Source: Nesterenkonia halotolerans
GTDB lineage: Bacteria; Actinomycetota; Actinomycetes; Actinomycetales; Micrococcaceae
DNA length: 64,000 nt
NCBI RefSeq assembly: GCF_014874065.1
Contig: NZ_JADBEE010000001.1
Coordinates: 868,001 to 932,000, forward strand
Direction of reading: 5' to 3'
Part shown: in pieces, positions 53,865 through 62,425 of the stretch
How positions within the stretch are numbered: the stretch's first letter is position 1
How the letters are laid out: every line of letters begins with the position of its first letter
The notes under the pieces: generated by a model
What the model was told of the DNA's origin: nothing
What the model saw: the letters and a program-made list of their open reading frames with translations, nothing else
The model's database searches: none
Position numbers and translations under genes: made by a program

Positions 53865-54771
53865 GTGCCCACTCCTCCACGGCCAGACCCAGCTCCGCGA
53901 ACACGTCGAAGGCCGCTGCCCGTCCCGGAACCCCCGAGGGCAGCAGGGTCGGGATGTTCTCCGCGTAGGCCGCGACCGCCGCCAGGGGCGTGCCAGCACC
54001 AGAGAGTGCCAGCCCCACCTGGGAGAGGCTGCGCAGGCCGCGTCCGTTCTTCTCTGCGAACCGGATCCGGCTGCAGGCGACCCCTAACGCGGGGGTGAAC
54101 AGCCCGAGCATCGCGTCCCGGGCGAACTCGCAAAGCTCACGCGAGACCAACAGCTGAGCGGCGGCAGCGTCATCCACGCAGCCACGGCCCAACTTCTCCA
54201 GCAGGCGGGACTGGTCCTGCGCCGTCGTCGTGGTGAGGGTGTCCAGGGAGTGGCTCCAGGTCAGGTCGCCGGTGCGCGGGAAGATCTCGCGGTGCAGGGT
54301 GGCGTGCAGGCCCATCCAGGCGCAGTAGTCGTTGACCCATTGCAACGGGTCGGGGCGGACGGAGCCGATGGCGGCGAAGACCAGCTGGGTGCAGATGTTA
54401 TCCGAGGTGCTCATCATCTGCGCCAGGGAGTCGCGCAGGCTCAGCGAGATCCCGGCGGAGAGGTTCCGCATGATCCCGGCCTGAACCCCGTCCTTCATCT
54501 CCTCGGTGATGACCGAACGGTCCTCGAGGCTCAGCTCGCCGGTCTCCACCAGCGCAAGGCAGGCCAGCAGGACACTGACCTTGCGAGTGCTGAAGGAGGC
54601 GACGGCGCGGGTGGAATCGCAGCCGATCACCTCGCCGGTGCCGATGGGTCGGATCTCCCAAGAAAGCGCGAACGGCTGATCTGCAGCGATGCGGGTGACC
54701 GCAGATTCGAGCTGTTGCAGCTGCTGCTCCACACGACTCCTCATCACTGCGTCTGCCGGATTCTTTAACAT
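53854..54771 (-). CDS. Class A beta-lactamase-like serine hydrolase
   Basis: 305 aa. Catalytic motifs of penicillin-recognising enzymes are visible: SxxK as STRK (about residue 67), SDN as MSTSDN, and a KTG-like KNG in FAEKNGRG. No signal peptide is seen, so it may act in the cytoplasm, unlike secreted beta-lactamases; substrate unknown. The start could be ATG 54771 or 54744. Followed by its inactive-looking relative. Confidence 0.78.
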   Translation of the reverse strand: MLKNPADAVMRSRVEQQLQQLESAVTRIAADQPFALSWEIRPIGTGEVIGCDSTRAVASFSTRKVSVLLACLALVETGELSLEDRSVITEEMKDGVQAGIMRNLSAGISLSLRDSLAQMMSTSDNICTQLVFAAIGSVRPDPLQWVNDYCAWMGLHATLHREIFPRTGDLTWSHSLDTLTTTTAQDQSRLLEKLGRGCVDDAAAAQLLVSRELCEFARDAMLGLFTPALGVACSRIRFAEKNGRGLRSLSQVGLALSGAGTPLAAVAAYAENIPTLLPSGVPGRAAAFDVFAELGLAVEEWAHGR

Positions 54772-54782
54772 GGTCGCGACCG

Positions 54783-54805
54783 CTCAATTACGGACTGGAA
54801 TTGAG
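54783..54805. promoter_or_regulatory. Inverted repeat upstream of the serine hydrolase
   Basis: CTCAATT (54783-54789) and AATTGAG (54799-54805), 9-bp spacer, 12 bp before the ATG 54771. Possible operator; the protein that would bind is unknown. Confidence 0.4.
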
Positions 54806-54893
54806 GCGACGACAGGTAGATCCATCTGCCGTCATTTGCGGGGCCACCTTATGCAATGGGGCGCTCACGCTTTCGCATGCGTTCAACGAACGC

Positions 54894-56267
54894 CTACTTC
54901 AGGTGGCCTGTGGCCGGACCAGCGACTGATCGTTCCGGCCAGAGACTCCGAGACTGCATAAATTCGGTGGCTGCTGCATCCTCTGTGAACTCCAAGAGGC
55001 TACCCACCTTGTCCATCAATACCCCGCGTACTTCGGAAGGCGTTGCGAAGAAAAATTCTTTGCGGAAGTTGGCTTGATTGAGTGCCCTGCTTGCGAAGTG
55101 AACATGGAGTTCATTCTCTAGCGTAACGGCGTCCTCAGAGAAGAACAGAGTGTGGATGTCGAAGCGGAACGGCACCGATGCGCCACCCAGTTCGGTTACT
55201 CGATCTGCGGGCTCAAGCCTTCTTGTCAGACCAATCTTGACGACCCCGTCTCCGAAGGCACCCCTATTGGAGATCACGTAAATGTACCCAGCCCGGATAT
55301 TCGCGGCTCTAAAATCGTTCTGAGTGATGGCTTCGTCGATGCTCTCCAAACGGTGTTCTAGCCCACTATCCGCTTGTCCGCTGGCACGCAATGCGTCTAG
55401 AGCGTTCATGATGTGACTACGCTCCTTGTCGAGGCGTGCACGCTCTTCGGCTAGTTCACGCTCAACGCGTCGTTCTTCCCGTAACCGCGCTCGCTCTTCG
55501 CGTTCAGCTTCCTTCTCTTCTTGCTTCCGCATCAACCAATCCGCAGTGAGCTCGATCTCTTGGTTCCTCAGCTGATGAAATTCCTCACTTATGTGCATTT
55601 CCATCATGTTCCCGAGCTTGGCGATTGCGGTGCGTGACGCTTCAAGTCGCCGCTTGGCGGTGACGACGTTGCCGACCCGCAGGGATCGGATGCTGTTGTC
55701 TGCTTCCGCGTTGTAGGCACGGAGCATTAGTTTGGCCAGATCCTGAGCCATACGTCGGCCCTTGGCCAGAGAGTTGTCGAACGTGAAGCGATTCGACTTC
55801 ACGATCGCCCTATCCAGCTTGACAAGCTCTACGACCTGGGCCTCTATCTCATTCAGGCGGTCTCTGAATGCTGCGGCATTCTCTAGAGGGTGGTGATATC
55901 GATAGATTCCAACTTCCTGCAAGACTCGTGAATCGTCGAGTTCGACGTACTCGGTTGAACTAGATGCCTGCGCCGCCAGTTGCTGCCTCAGTGCAGAGTT
56001 CTCGGCCTCCAGGAATGCGACCCGGGCAGATCCTTGCGCCGGCTCCGACGATTGGGGTTCCCGAGCTGGCTCTGCCACAGGACGGGCAGCGGCTTCCGCT
56101 GCCGAACCACTACTCCCCTCGGGCTGGATCCAAAGCTCCCAGCCCGCCGGAGGTTCGGGCCATGCTGGGTCTGGAGTCCATCCGACTGGAGGCCGCCAGC
56201 CAGGAGGGGGCTTTGGCCAGCCTGGCGGCGGATTGAAAACCGGACTGAGTCCTTCTTCTCGGCTCAC
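54894..56267 (-). CDS. DUF4041 / GIY-YIG (T5orf172) nuclease-like protein
   Basis: 457 aa. N-terminal Pro/Trp-rich repeats (PPGWPKPPPGWRPPVGW, about residues 14-45), a coiled coil, the DUF4041 region (VGIYRYHHPLENAAAFRDRL, about 130-250), a second long charged coiled coil, then a GIY-YIG/T5orf172 domain from about 335: AGYIYVISNRGAFGDGVVKIGLTRR, DRVTELGGASVPF, and the catalytic Glu in TLENELHVHF. Such proteins are common in prophages and mobile regions; the target is unknown. GTG start overlapping its partner by 4 bp. GC is lower than in neighbours. Confidence 0.82.
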   Translation of the reverse strand: MSREEGLSPVFNPPPGWPKPPPGWRPPVGWTPDPAWPEPPAGWELWIQPEGSSGSAAEAAARPVAEPAREPQSSEPAQGSARVAFLEAENSALRQQLAAQASSSTEYVELDDSRVLQEVGIYRYHHPLENAAAFRDRLNEIEAQVVELVKLDRAIVKSNRFTFDNSLAKGRRMAQDLAKLMLRAYNAEADNSIRSLRVGNVVTAKRRLEASRTAIAKLGNMMEMHISEEFHQLRNQEIELTADWLMRKQEEKEAEREERARLREERRVERELAEERARLDKERSHIMNALDALRASGQADSGLEHRLESIDEAITQNDFRAANIRAGYIYVISNRGAFGDGVVKIGLTRRLEPADRVTELGGASVPFRFDIHTLFFSEDAVTLENELHVHFASRALNQANFRKEFFFATPSEVRGVLMDKVGSLLEFTEDAAATEFMQSRSLWPERSVAGPATGHLK

Positions 56268-57511
56268 GAGCGCCGAACCCCTGAACCGTTGGCGGGGACA
56301 AGTCCCAGAGGGTTCTTGGACAGGGCCGCACCAAGATGTTCTAGCGTGGCAGCTGGTACAACTGCGGACAGATCCAGCTCCGAGAAGACCTCACGCGAGG
56401 CTGCTACTGCAACGAAGGGAACATAGGCTTCCCGCCCGGTAGCTGGATCCACCGCGTTCGTTCCAACTTCCAAGGCGATGCCCTGAACAAGGTTTCGACG
56501 GTCAGCCTCGAAGACTTCATGAATCGTCCGCAAGGCAACTTGGTGAACCACACCCGAGTAGCGGTCCTTCGCATCTTTCTGGGATAGCGCCGTGGGAGTT
56601 ACTTCGTCACTCGCCTTGACGTACCGGTATGTCTTGATCCTCGGAATGGAGTCTGGAGCTGGTATTTGCACCTTGAGGGCGAGCTCGGCATTCGCAGGAT
56701 CGAACGTTGCGTCATGCTCCACGGTGAATCCCTCCGGGTACACAGAGTTCGCTAGGACGATTCCTATGTACTCCTGCACCGCGTCCACTGCCCCGTAGCT
56801 GAGGTTTGCGATGAACTGGTCCAGCGAAGCGTTGTGTTCGGCGACCGCCCTTTCCCGCCGAGCGTAATCTTCTTCGTACTGGTCCAGCTTCGCTTGAAGC
56901 GACTGCTGTCGTTCGACTTCCTGATTTGCATGGCGTTCTGCAAGTCTCTTGCGCTCAAGCGGAAGTTGCCGAATCTCCCTCTCCCAATCAGCAACGGCCA
57001 CCTCAAAGTCTGATTCGGCTTTGGCCTGCGCCTCTGCGAGCTTCTTCTTCCGTCCAAATAAACCTGAGGGAGCGGCTGGCGGCCGGTAGACCGGCGCCTC
57101 GGGATCGGGAAGTACAGCGGGGGGTGGCACTGGCTTTCTCAAGTGATCGCCGGCGAAAGGCGGATGCCGGACCGTCCTACGCAGCTTCTCGAGATCTACG
57201 AAGTCATCTACGTTGAGTGTCGCTTCGAGAAGCGTGTCTAGGCCGTCATAGACACTTGCGAGTTCGGCGTTGAGCTGTTCAACCTCAGCCTGCTTGGCTT
57301 CAACATGCGCCGCCGTCGCTTCTCTCTCCATACGCTTTCGGTCAGCCTCTGAAGCCCGACTCGCGGCCATGATTGCCCGCTCTTCTGCCTTCCGCGCCTG
57401 CTCTCTCCGACGCTGTGCAGCCTCGCGCTCACGCTCAGCGGCCCGCTGTCGCTGCGCGGCAAGCTTATTCTGGTGCTGCAGCTCTGCTAAGAAACCTCGT
57501 TTACGCCCCAC
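56264..57511 (-). CDS. Coiled-coil protein, partner of the DUF4041/GIY-YIG protein
   Basis: 415 aa from GTG 57511 (AGAGG 5 nt upstream; longer in-frame starts exist). Residues 1-90 form a basic Arg/Gln/Glu coiled coil, then a Pro-rich segment with FGRKKK, a second coiled coil (to about 230), and a globular domain with DAVQEYIGIVLANSVYPEGF, LKVQIPAPDSIPRIKTYRYVKASDE, VHQVALRTIHEVFEADR and YVPFVAVAASREVF. I recall similar proteins annotated as restriction-endonuclease-like in actinobacteria, but I can name no nuclease motif. Function unknown. Low GC relative to flanks. Confidence 0.65.
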   Translation of the reverse strand: MGRKRGFLAELQHQNKLAAQRQRAAEREREAAQRRREQARKAEERAIMAASRASEADRKRMEREATAAHVEAKQAEVEQLNAELASVYDGLDTLLEATLNVDDFVDLEKLRRTVRHPPFAGDHLRKPVPPPAVLPDPEAPVYRPPAAPSGLFGRKKKLAEAQAKAESDFEVAVADWEREIRQLPLERKRLAERHANQEVERQQSLQAKLDQYEEDYARRERAVAEHNASLDQFIANLSYGAVDAVQEYIGIVLANSVYPEGFTVEHDATFDPANAELALKVQIPAPDSIPRIKTYRYVKASDEVTPTALSQKDAKDRYSGVVHQVALRTIHEVFEADRRNLVQGIALEVGTNAVDPATGREAYVPFVAVAASREVFSELDLSAVVPAATLEHLGAALSKNPLGLVPANGSGVRRS

Positions 57512-58076
57512 GGCTACCTCTCGATTGGATGTGTGCCACATTACCAATTGAAGAGAATCTGTATTGCCTGTTTTGGCGCGCCAGAGAAAACGGACTGCGA
57601 ATCTTACCGATCCGCTATGCCCACCTATCCTTTGGGATTCCCAGCTTACGAGACCCGATGAAACACGCCTCGGCTATTCAGCTCCCGCTACCGGGGTGGT
57701 CTGGTGCGCTGATGCCAAGGCATTCGGTGGATCTAGTGTGAGTGGGAACTGATCGGATACCGGGGGTTTACCGAGCTTCGCTGCCATGAGCAGCAGCGGT
57801 GACAGACGCTCATCGCGCTGCGAGCCGGTGGCAGCATCCGGAGCACGAGAACCCGGGAGAGGCACTCTGTAGGTGCTGGCCGTCAGGGTGCTGCTGAATT
57901 CGGTTGAGGCGTTCTGGAATGAGTCATCCGGGGGCCGTTTCGGACAAAGTGCATTCGCTGGAGGCTCTCGAAGATGCCGTAGTCCTGCTCACGTGGTCAC
58001 ACAGTGCAGAAACCCAGACCACTTTCAGAACCGCCTCGGCGTCCACCAGGTGGGGCGCGAGTTCAGTTGCGCGCAT
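57512..58076. other. Gene-poor region upstream of the OGG-fold gene
   Basis: About 565 bp between divergent genes. Short frames exist on both strands but none shows a recognisable domain or start signal. It has intermediate GC and could hold decayed sequence; nothing more can be supported. Confidence 0.4.
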
Positions 58077-58082
58077 TAGGGT
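58077..58082 (+). promoter_or_regulatory. -10 element (TAGGGT) of the OGG-fold gene
   Basis: TAGGGT ends 6 nt before the ATG at 58089, supporting a leaderless transcript. Confidence 0.45.
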
Positions 58083-58088
58083 TGGAAC

Positions 58089-58787
58089 ATGATCAATGAA
58101 GAGGCACGACTGCCACAGGACATCCTGCACGCCCTCCCCGGCTCGAACGCGGTGATGAAGCACGGCGTCGACGTCGATGCCGCCCGCTGGCGCGCCGAAC
58201 TCTCCAAGCGCGGACTTCCCACGCTGACCGGAACCCTCGGCAACATCGACCGCACCTCGCTGACCCGCCGCGACGTGTTCGAGGTCGGCGACCGCGAGCG
58301 CACCCCCGACAATGCCTTCCAGCTGTTCTACTACTCGCTGGCGTGGGGCCTCGGCATCAAGGCTCCGCGCCTGCATCACCGCCTGGACAACTTCGCCTCC
58401 CACCGCGAGGAGGCCTCCGAGCTGCTGGTCTCCGCATGGAACGCCGCCCGGGACAGCGATTCGGTCAAGGACGCGTTCATCATCTTGACCACCGAAGACG
58501 GCGCCGGTCGGATCCCCTGGTTCGGCCCCGCCTTCTCCACGAAGTTCCTCTACTTCGCCCAGGGTGCCGCCACGGACCCGAAGCACCTGAGCCTTGACCG
58601 CGACGTCGCGGCGAACCTTTCCCGCGACGCCTGGCCCGACGCCACCACCGACGTCTGGGTCCCCGAGGTCTACGAGCAGTACTGCACGCTGTTGGGCGGC
58701 TGGGCCGAAGAGGCCTCCGCCGACTCCTCGGTGGACCGCGAAGTCCGCGCCGATGAGATCGAACTGGCGGTCACGCGCCGGGCATAG
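58089..58787 (+). CDS. 8-oxoguanine DNA glycosylase OGG-fold-like protein
   Basis: 232 aa. IPWFGPAFSTKFLYFAQ resembles the helix-hairpin-helix segment with catalytic lysine of small OGG-fold proteins, and the N-terminal half is helical. If active it would excise oxidised guanine from DNA. The assignment rests on this motif and length; catalytic competence cannot be confirmed. Monocistronic with a strong terminator; neighbours on the left are nucleic-acid-related genes of unknown role. Confidence 0.6.
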   Translation: MINEEARLPQDILHALPGSNAVMKHGVDVDAARWRAELSKRGLPTLTGTLGNIDRTSLTRRDVFEVGDRERTPDNAFQLFYYSLAWGLGIKAPRLHHRLDNFASHREEASELLVSAWNAARDSDSVKDAFIILTTEDGAGRIPWFGPAFSTKFLYFAQGAATDPKHLSLDRDVAANLSRDAWPDATTDVWVPEVYEQYCTLLGGWAEEASADSSVDREVRADEIELAVTRRA

Positions 58788-58876
58788 GCAACACCTGCGG
58801 CACGAGACTCCGACCGGCTGATTGAAAAACCGGAACCGCGACGCGGAGCAGGCCGCAGCACAAGACCGCCAGTATG

Positions 58877-58912
58877 GGCCGGGTTCAGACTCACAGGAGT
58901 CTGAACCCGGCC
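58877..58912 (+). terminator. Strong terminator after the OGG-fold gene
   Basis: Perfect 16-bp arms GGCCGGGTTCAGACTC and complement with a 4-nt loop ACAG. It isolates the upstream gene from the sugar operon. Confidence 0.85.
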
Positions 58913-58957
58913 TATGCTGCGTCTTGGCGCGATGGACTGAATTGGCCAGCAACTGCT

Positions 58958-58971
58958 AGGAACCGATTCGA
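58958..58971. promoter_or_regulatory. Third, weaker LacI operator-like site
   Basis: AGGAACCGATTCGA matches 11 of 14 positions of the two perfect sites downstream. It lies ~85 bp before the lacI start. Confidence 0.4.
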
Positions 58972-59032
58972 CAACATCGATCAAAACTCCTTTGGAACAA
59001 GGGCTTGCTTTCGCCAAACCTCAGATGTACCG

Positions 59033-59046
59033 TCGAACCAGTTCGA
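59033..59046. promoter_or_regulatory. LacI operator in front of lacI
   Basis: TCGAACCAGTTCGA, palindromic half-sites TCGAAC / GTTCGA with 2-bp centre, ends 10 nt before the lacI start codon. It implies autorepression. Confidence 0.75.
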
Positions 59047-59056
59047 AGGAGTGATG

Positions 59057-60073
59057 ATGGTCACAATTGGTGATGTCGCAAAAGCGGCAGGGGTCTCCCG
59101 GAGTACAGCTTCGTATGCCCTCTCCGGCAAGAGGTCCATCTCCGATGCCGTGCGCCTTCGCGTCAATGAGGCCGTCAAGACCCTCCAGTACACCCCGAAC
59201 GCCGGCGCTCGGTCCCTGGCGACCTCGCAGACGAAGGTCATCGGTCTGCTCGCCCAGTTCCTCGACGACGAATTCGCCCCCGCGATGCTCCAGTACATCC
59301 TGGGAGTGTCGAACACGGCGAGAGAGCTCGGATACGACATCCTGCTGGTCACCGACGCAGACGGCACCTCGGCGCTGCGCAGAATCAGCGATTCCCGAAT
59401 GATCGACGGGATCGTTCTCCTCAATGTGGCAGAGAACGACCCCCGGCTGGATCACCTTCGCGCGGCCCAGCAACCGGGCGCCCTAGTGGGGCTGCCCAAA
59501 GACTGCGACGGCCTGGACGTCTTCGATCTGGATTTCGAAGAAGCCGGCCGCACGATGGTTGATCACCTGCACCGCTTGGGACACCGCGAGCTCATCCTGA
59601 TCTCACAGCCCCAGCACGTGATTGACCGAGGCGGCGCCTACGTCTGGCGCCTGCAGAATGCAGCCCTTGCGGCAGCCGAGGCCCGAAACATCACGCTCCA
59701 TACAGTCTTCGCACCCTCATCGCAGCCTGCAGTCGGCGATGCCCTCAATGAGCTCCTCGACGCGCATCCAACTGCCACCGGCCTCTTGATCAACAACGAA
59801 GCAGCTGCGGCAGCGCTGCCTTCAGTGCTCCATGAACGCGGACTCTCCACCCCGAAGGACCTTTCGGTGCTCGGGAGGTATTCCGATGAGTTCGCCCGCA
59901 CGTTCTCCCTGCCCTTCTCCTCCATCGAGAGCGCGCCTGACCGTCTGGGCAGCATGGCCGTGCGCCAGCTCGTCCGCCGCATCGAGGGTGAGATAGGGCC
60001 CGAGGAGCCCAATGTTGTCCGTTTTGTCACGCCCGACCTCATCGACCGCGGGAGCACCGCCCCGCCCCGCTGA
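59057..60073 (+). CDS. LacI-family transcriptional regulator
   Basis: 338 aa. HTH TIGDVAKAAGVSRSTASYALSGKRSISDAVR is a standard LacI domain, with the hinge helix region before GARSLATSQTKVIGLL; the C-terminal periplasmic-binding-like domain contains GLLINNEAAAAALP. Start ATG 59057 (GGAG 5 nt upstream); ATG 59054 is possible. It has palindromic operators in its own leader and in front of the sugar transporter operon. Confidence 0.92.
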   Translation: MVTIGDVAKAAGVSRSTASYALSGKRSISDAVRLRVNEAVKTLQYTPNAGARSLATSQTKVIGLLAQFLDDEFAPAMLQYILGVSNTARELGYDILLVTDADGTSALRRISDSRMIDGIVLLNVAENDPRLDHLRAAQQPGALVGLPKDCDGLDVFDLDFEEAGRTMVDHLHRLGHRELILISQPQHVIDRGGAYVWRLQNAALAAAEARNITLHTVFAPSSQPAVGDALNELLDAHPTATGLLINNEAAAAALPSVLHERGLSTPKDLSVLGRYSDEFARTFSLPFSSIESAPDRLGSMAVRQLVRRIEGEIGPEEPNVVRFVTPDLIDRGSTAPPR

Positions 60074-60108
60074 GATCCGAATCTGATGTGCACCCGTATC
60101 ACTCAAAA

Positions 60109-60122
60109 TCGAACCGGTTCGA
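60109..60122. promoter_or_regulatory. LacI operator in front of the ABC transporter operon
   Basis: TCGAACCGGTTCGA is a perfect 14-bp palindrome, identical to the lacI site except at the centre. It lies 30 bp before the substrate-binding protein ATG; a further half-site GTTCGA follows at 60128-60133. Confidence 0.8.
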
Positions 60123-60152
60123 CACCTGTTCGATGATCCAAGGAGGAACGCA

Positions 60153-61409
60153 ATGAGAAGCACCTTTCATACGGCGACTACCGTGACCGCAGCCTTGGCC
60201 GCGATCACCCTCTTGGCCAGCTGCTCCGGAGGGGACGCGGAAGGCGAAGGCAGCAATGGCGCCGCCTCCGGAACGTACACCTGGTGGGACCCCTACCCGC
60301 AGCACGAAGGGGACTCTGATTGGGAGAACCGCGTGCAAACATGCGGCGAGGAGGCTGGAGTCACCATTGAACGCACGGCGTACGACACCACCGCCCTCAC
60401 CAACCAGACGATCCTTGCGGCACAGGAGGGCAACTCCCCCGACGTCGTCCTGCTCGACAACCCTGCTGTCTCCACCCTCTCTGAGAGCGGACTGCTCAGC
60501 ACCGTGGACGAACTTGGGTTCGACACCTCCGCAGTAGACCCCAACCTGGTTGCTGCGGGCGAGCTCGACGGCGAGACCTACGGGATCCCCATCGGCGCGA
60601 ACACGCTCGCCCTGTACTACAACGAAGACGTCCTGGAAGAAGCCGGGGTGGATCCAGCCTCTGTCACCGACTGGGCAAGCCTGACGAGCGCCCTCGAAGA
60701 GATCGAGGCTTCCGGCAACGGCGGCATGACCTTCGCCGGAATCGGCACCGAAGAAGGCTCCTTCCAGTTCCTCCCATGGTTCTGGGGCTCCGGGGCGGAT
60801 CTCACCGAGCTGGATTCTCCCGAGGCCGTAGAGGCCCTGGAACTCTGGAAGGGCTGGGTCGACGAGGGACTGGTCCCGAACACCGTGATCAACAATTCCC
60901 AGAACACCACGTGGGAGGAGTTCCTCACCGGGGACTTCGGATTCGTGGAGAACGGGACCTGGCAGGTCAACAGTGCCGCCGACGCGGACTTCGCCACAGG
61001 TGTCATCGAGATTCCAGCCAAGGACGGTGGTGTCGCCCCCGCACCCACGGGCGGCGAGTTCATCGTCGCCCCGATGCAGGAGGACGTCGAGCGATACGAC
61101 GTGACCCGCGAGATCGTCGAGTGCATGACGACTCCCGAAGGTTTCGTCGAGACCGCCAACACGTTCGCGTACTACATTCCTCCGACAGAAGAGGGTCAGG
61201 ACGCGCTGCTCGAGGAGAACGAGGATCTCGAGACCTGGGTCTCCGCAGTCCAGGAAGCCAAGGGCCGCACCAGTGACAACCTCGGCACCGACTACCCCGT
61301 CATCTCCGAGGAGCTCTGGACCGCAGTCCAGAACGCCCTCTCCGGTGCAGCAACTCCCCAGGAAGCGCTGGAAGAGGCACAGGCGAACGTCGAGGCTGAA
61401 CTCGGCTGA
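60153..61409 (+). CDS. Sugar ABC transporter substrate-binding lipoprotein
   Basis: 418 aa. Lipobox LASC at about residues 21-24 tethers it outside the membrane. The family-1 extracellular solute-binding fold shows TYTWWDPYPQHEGDS, SPDVVLLDNPAVSTL, GIPIGANTLALYYNEDVLEEAG and FIVAPMQ. Strong AAGGAGG upstream. The operon partners (two permeases, GH127 enzyme) suggest L-arabinofuranose-containing oligosaccharides as ligand (inference). Confidence 0.92.
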   Translation: MRSTFHTATTVTAALAAITLLASCSGGDAEGEGSNGAASGTYTWWDPYPQHEGDSDWENRVQTCGEEAGVTIERTAYDTTALTNQTILAAQEGNSPDVVLLDNPAVSTLSESGLLSTVDELGFDTSAVDPNLVAAGELDGETYGIPIGANTLALYYNEDVLEEAGVDPASVTDWASLTSALEEIEASGNGGMTFAGIGTEEGSFQFLPWFWGSGADLTELDSPEAVEALELWKGWVDEGLVPNTVINNSQNTTWEEFLTGDFGFVENGTWQVNSAADADFATGVIEIPAKDGGVAPAPTGGEFIVAPMQEDVERYDVTREIVECMTTPEGFVETANTFAYYIPPTEEGQDALLEENEDLETWVSAVQEAKGRTSDNLGTDYPVISEELWTAVQNALSGAATPQEALEEAQANVEAELG

Positions 61410-61444
61410 AGCCGGGCCGGATCACCGCAATCGGAAGGACCACC

Positions 61445-62425
61445 ATGACGACCCTCGCCGACACCAAGGCGGGTCGCGGCAGCACGGGTGGAGCGGGCAG
61501 CGATGTCCCGCCCGCTCCACCCGAGAAGCTGCGGCGGCGCAGGCCCCACGGGGCTCAGTGGGCAGCAATAGGTTTCGCCGCTCCCCTGCTCGCCTACCTC
61601 GCGATGTTCTACGCCTACCCTCTGTGGCGGAACATCGACCTCAGCACCCACGACTACAACATCCGAGCCTTCGTGCAGGGCGATGCCGACTTCGTCGGCT
61701 GGCAGAACTATGCGGAGATCTTCTCTTCCTCGCTCTTCGCTCAGGCGCTGGCGAATACAGCGTTCTTCACCATCGTCTCCATCGCCTTCCAGTTCTCACT
61801 GGGGCTGGCGCTCGCGGTCTTCTTCCGCAACTATTTTCCACTCTCAGCTCCGCTGCGCGCCTTGTTCCTCATGCCCTGGCTGCTCCCGCTGATCGTCTCG
61901 GCGTCGACCTGGTCGTGGATGCTCAACAGCGAGAACGGAATCGTCAACTCCTTTCTCGGAGCCTTCGGCATAGGCCAGATCAATTGGCTCACTTCTCCCG
62001 AGACAGCGCTGCTCTCGGTGACGCTCGCGAACATCTGGCTGGGCATCCCCTTCAACCTGGTCATCCTCTACTCAGGGCTGCAGAACATTCCAGACGATGT
62101 CTATGAAGCGGCCTCGCTGGATGGTGCCGGCGCGTGGCGCCAATTCTGGAGCATCACGTTCCCGCTGCTTCGTCCGGTCTCCGCCATCACACTGCTGCTC
62201 GGACTCGTCTACACCTTGAAGGTCGTGGACGTGATCTGGGTGATGACAGCTGGCGGGCCCGGCAGCTCTACGACCACCCTGGCCATCTGGTCCTACCGCG
62301 AGGCATTCGGCACCGGACAGCCCGATTTCTCCCCGGCCGCTGCAGTGGGCAACATCCTCATCCTTGTTGCCCTCCTCTTCGGAGTGCTCCATCTTCAGCT
62401 GCAACGACGTCAGGAGGCCCGATGA
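61445..62425 (+). CDS. Sugar ABC transporter permease (MalF-like)
   Basis: 326 aa, six predicted membrane segments. The EAA loop that contacts the ATPase reads EAASLDGAGAWRQFWSITFP. N-terminal ~35 cytoplasmic residues. Overlaps the next permease by 4 bp. No ATP-binding subunit is encoded here; a shared MsiK-type ATPase elsewhere is the usual solution in actinobacteria. Confidence 0.93.
   Translation: MTTLADTKAGRGSTGGAGSDVPPAPPEKLRRRRPHGAQWAAIGFAAPLLAYLAMFYAYPLWRNIDLSTHDYNIRAFVQGDADFVGWQNYAEIFSSSLFAQALANTAFFTIVSIAFQFSLGLALAVFFRNYFPLSAPLRALFLMPWLLPLIVSASTWSWMLNSENGIVNSFLGAFGIGQINWLTSPETALLSVTLANIWLGIPFNLVILYSGLQNIPDDVYEAASLDGAGAWRQFWSITFPLLRPVSAITLLLGLVYTLKVVDVIWVMTAGGPGSSTTTLAIWSYREAFGTGQPDFSPAAAVGNILILVALLFGVLHLQLQRRQEAR

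Noticed and set aside
57674..57865. 63-codon minus-strand frame in the gap before the OGG-fold gene
   Set aside because: No domain, weak start context and no conserved look; could be a remnant but cannot be supported.
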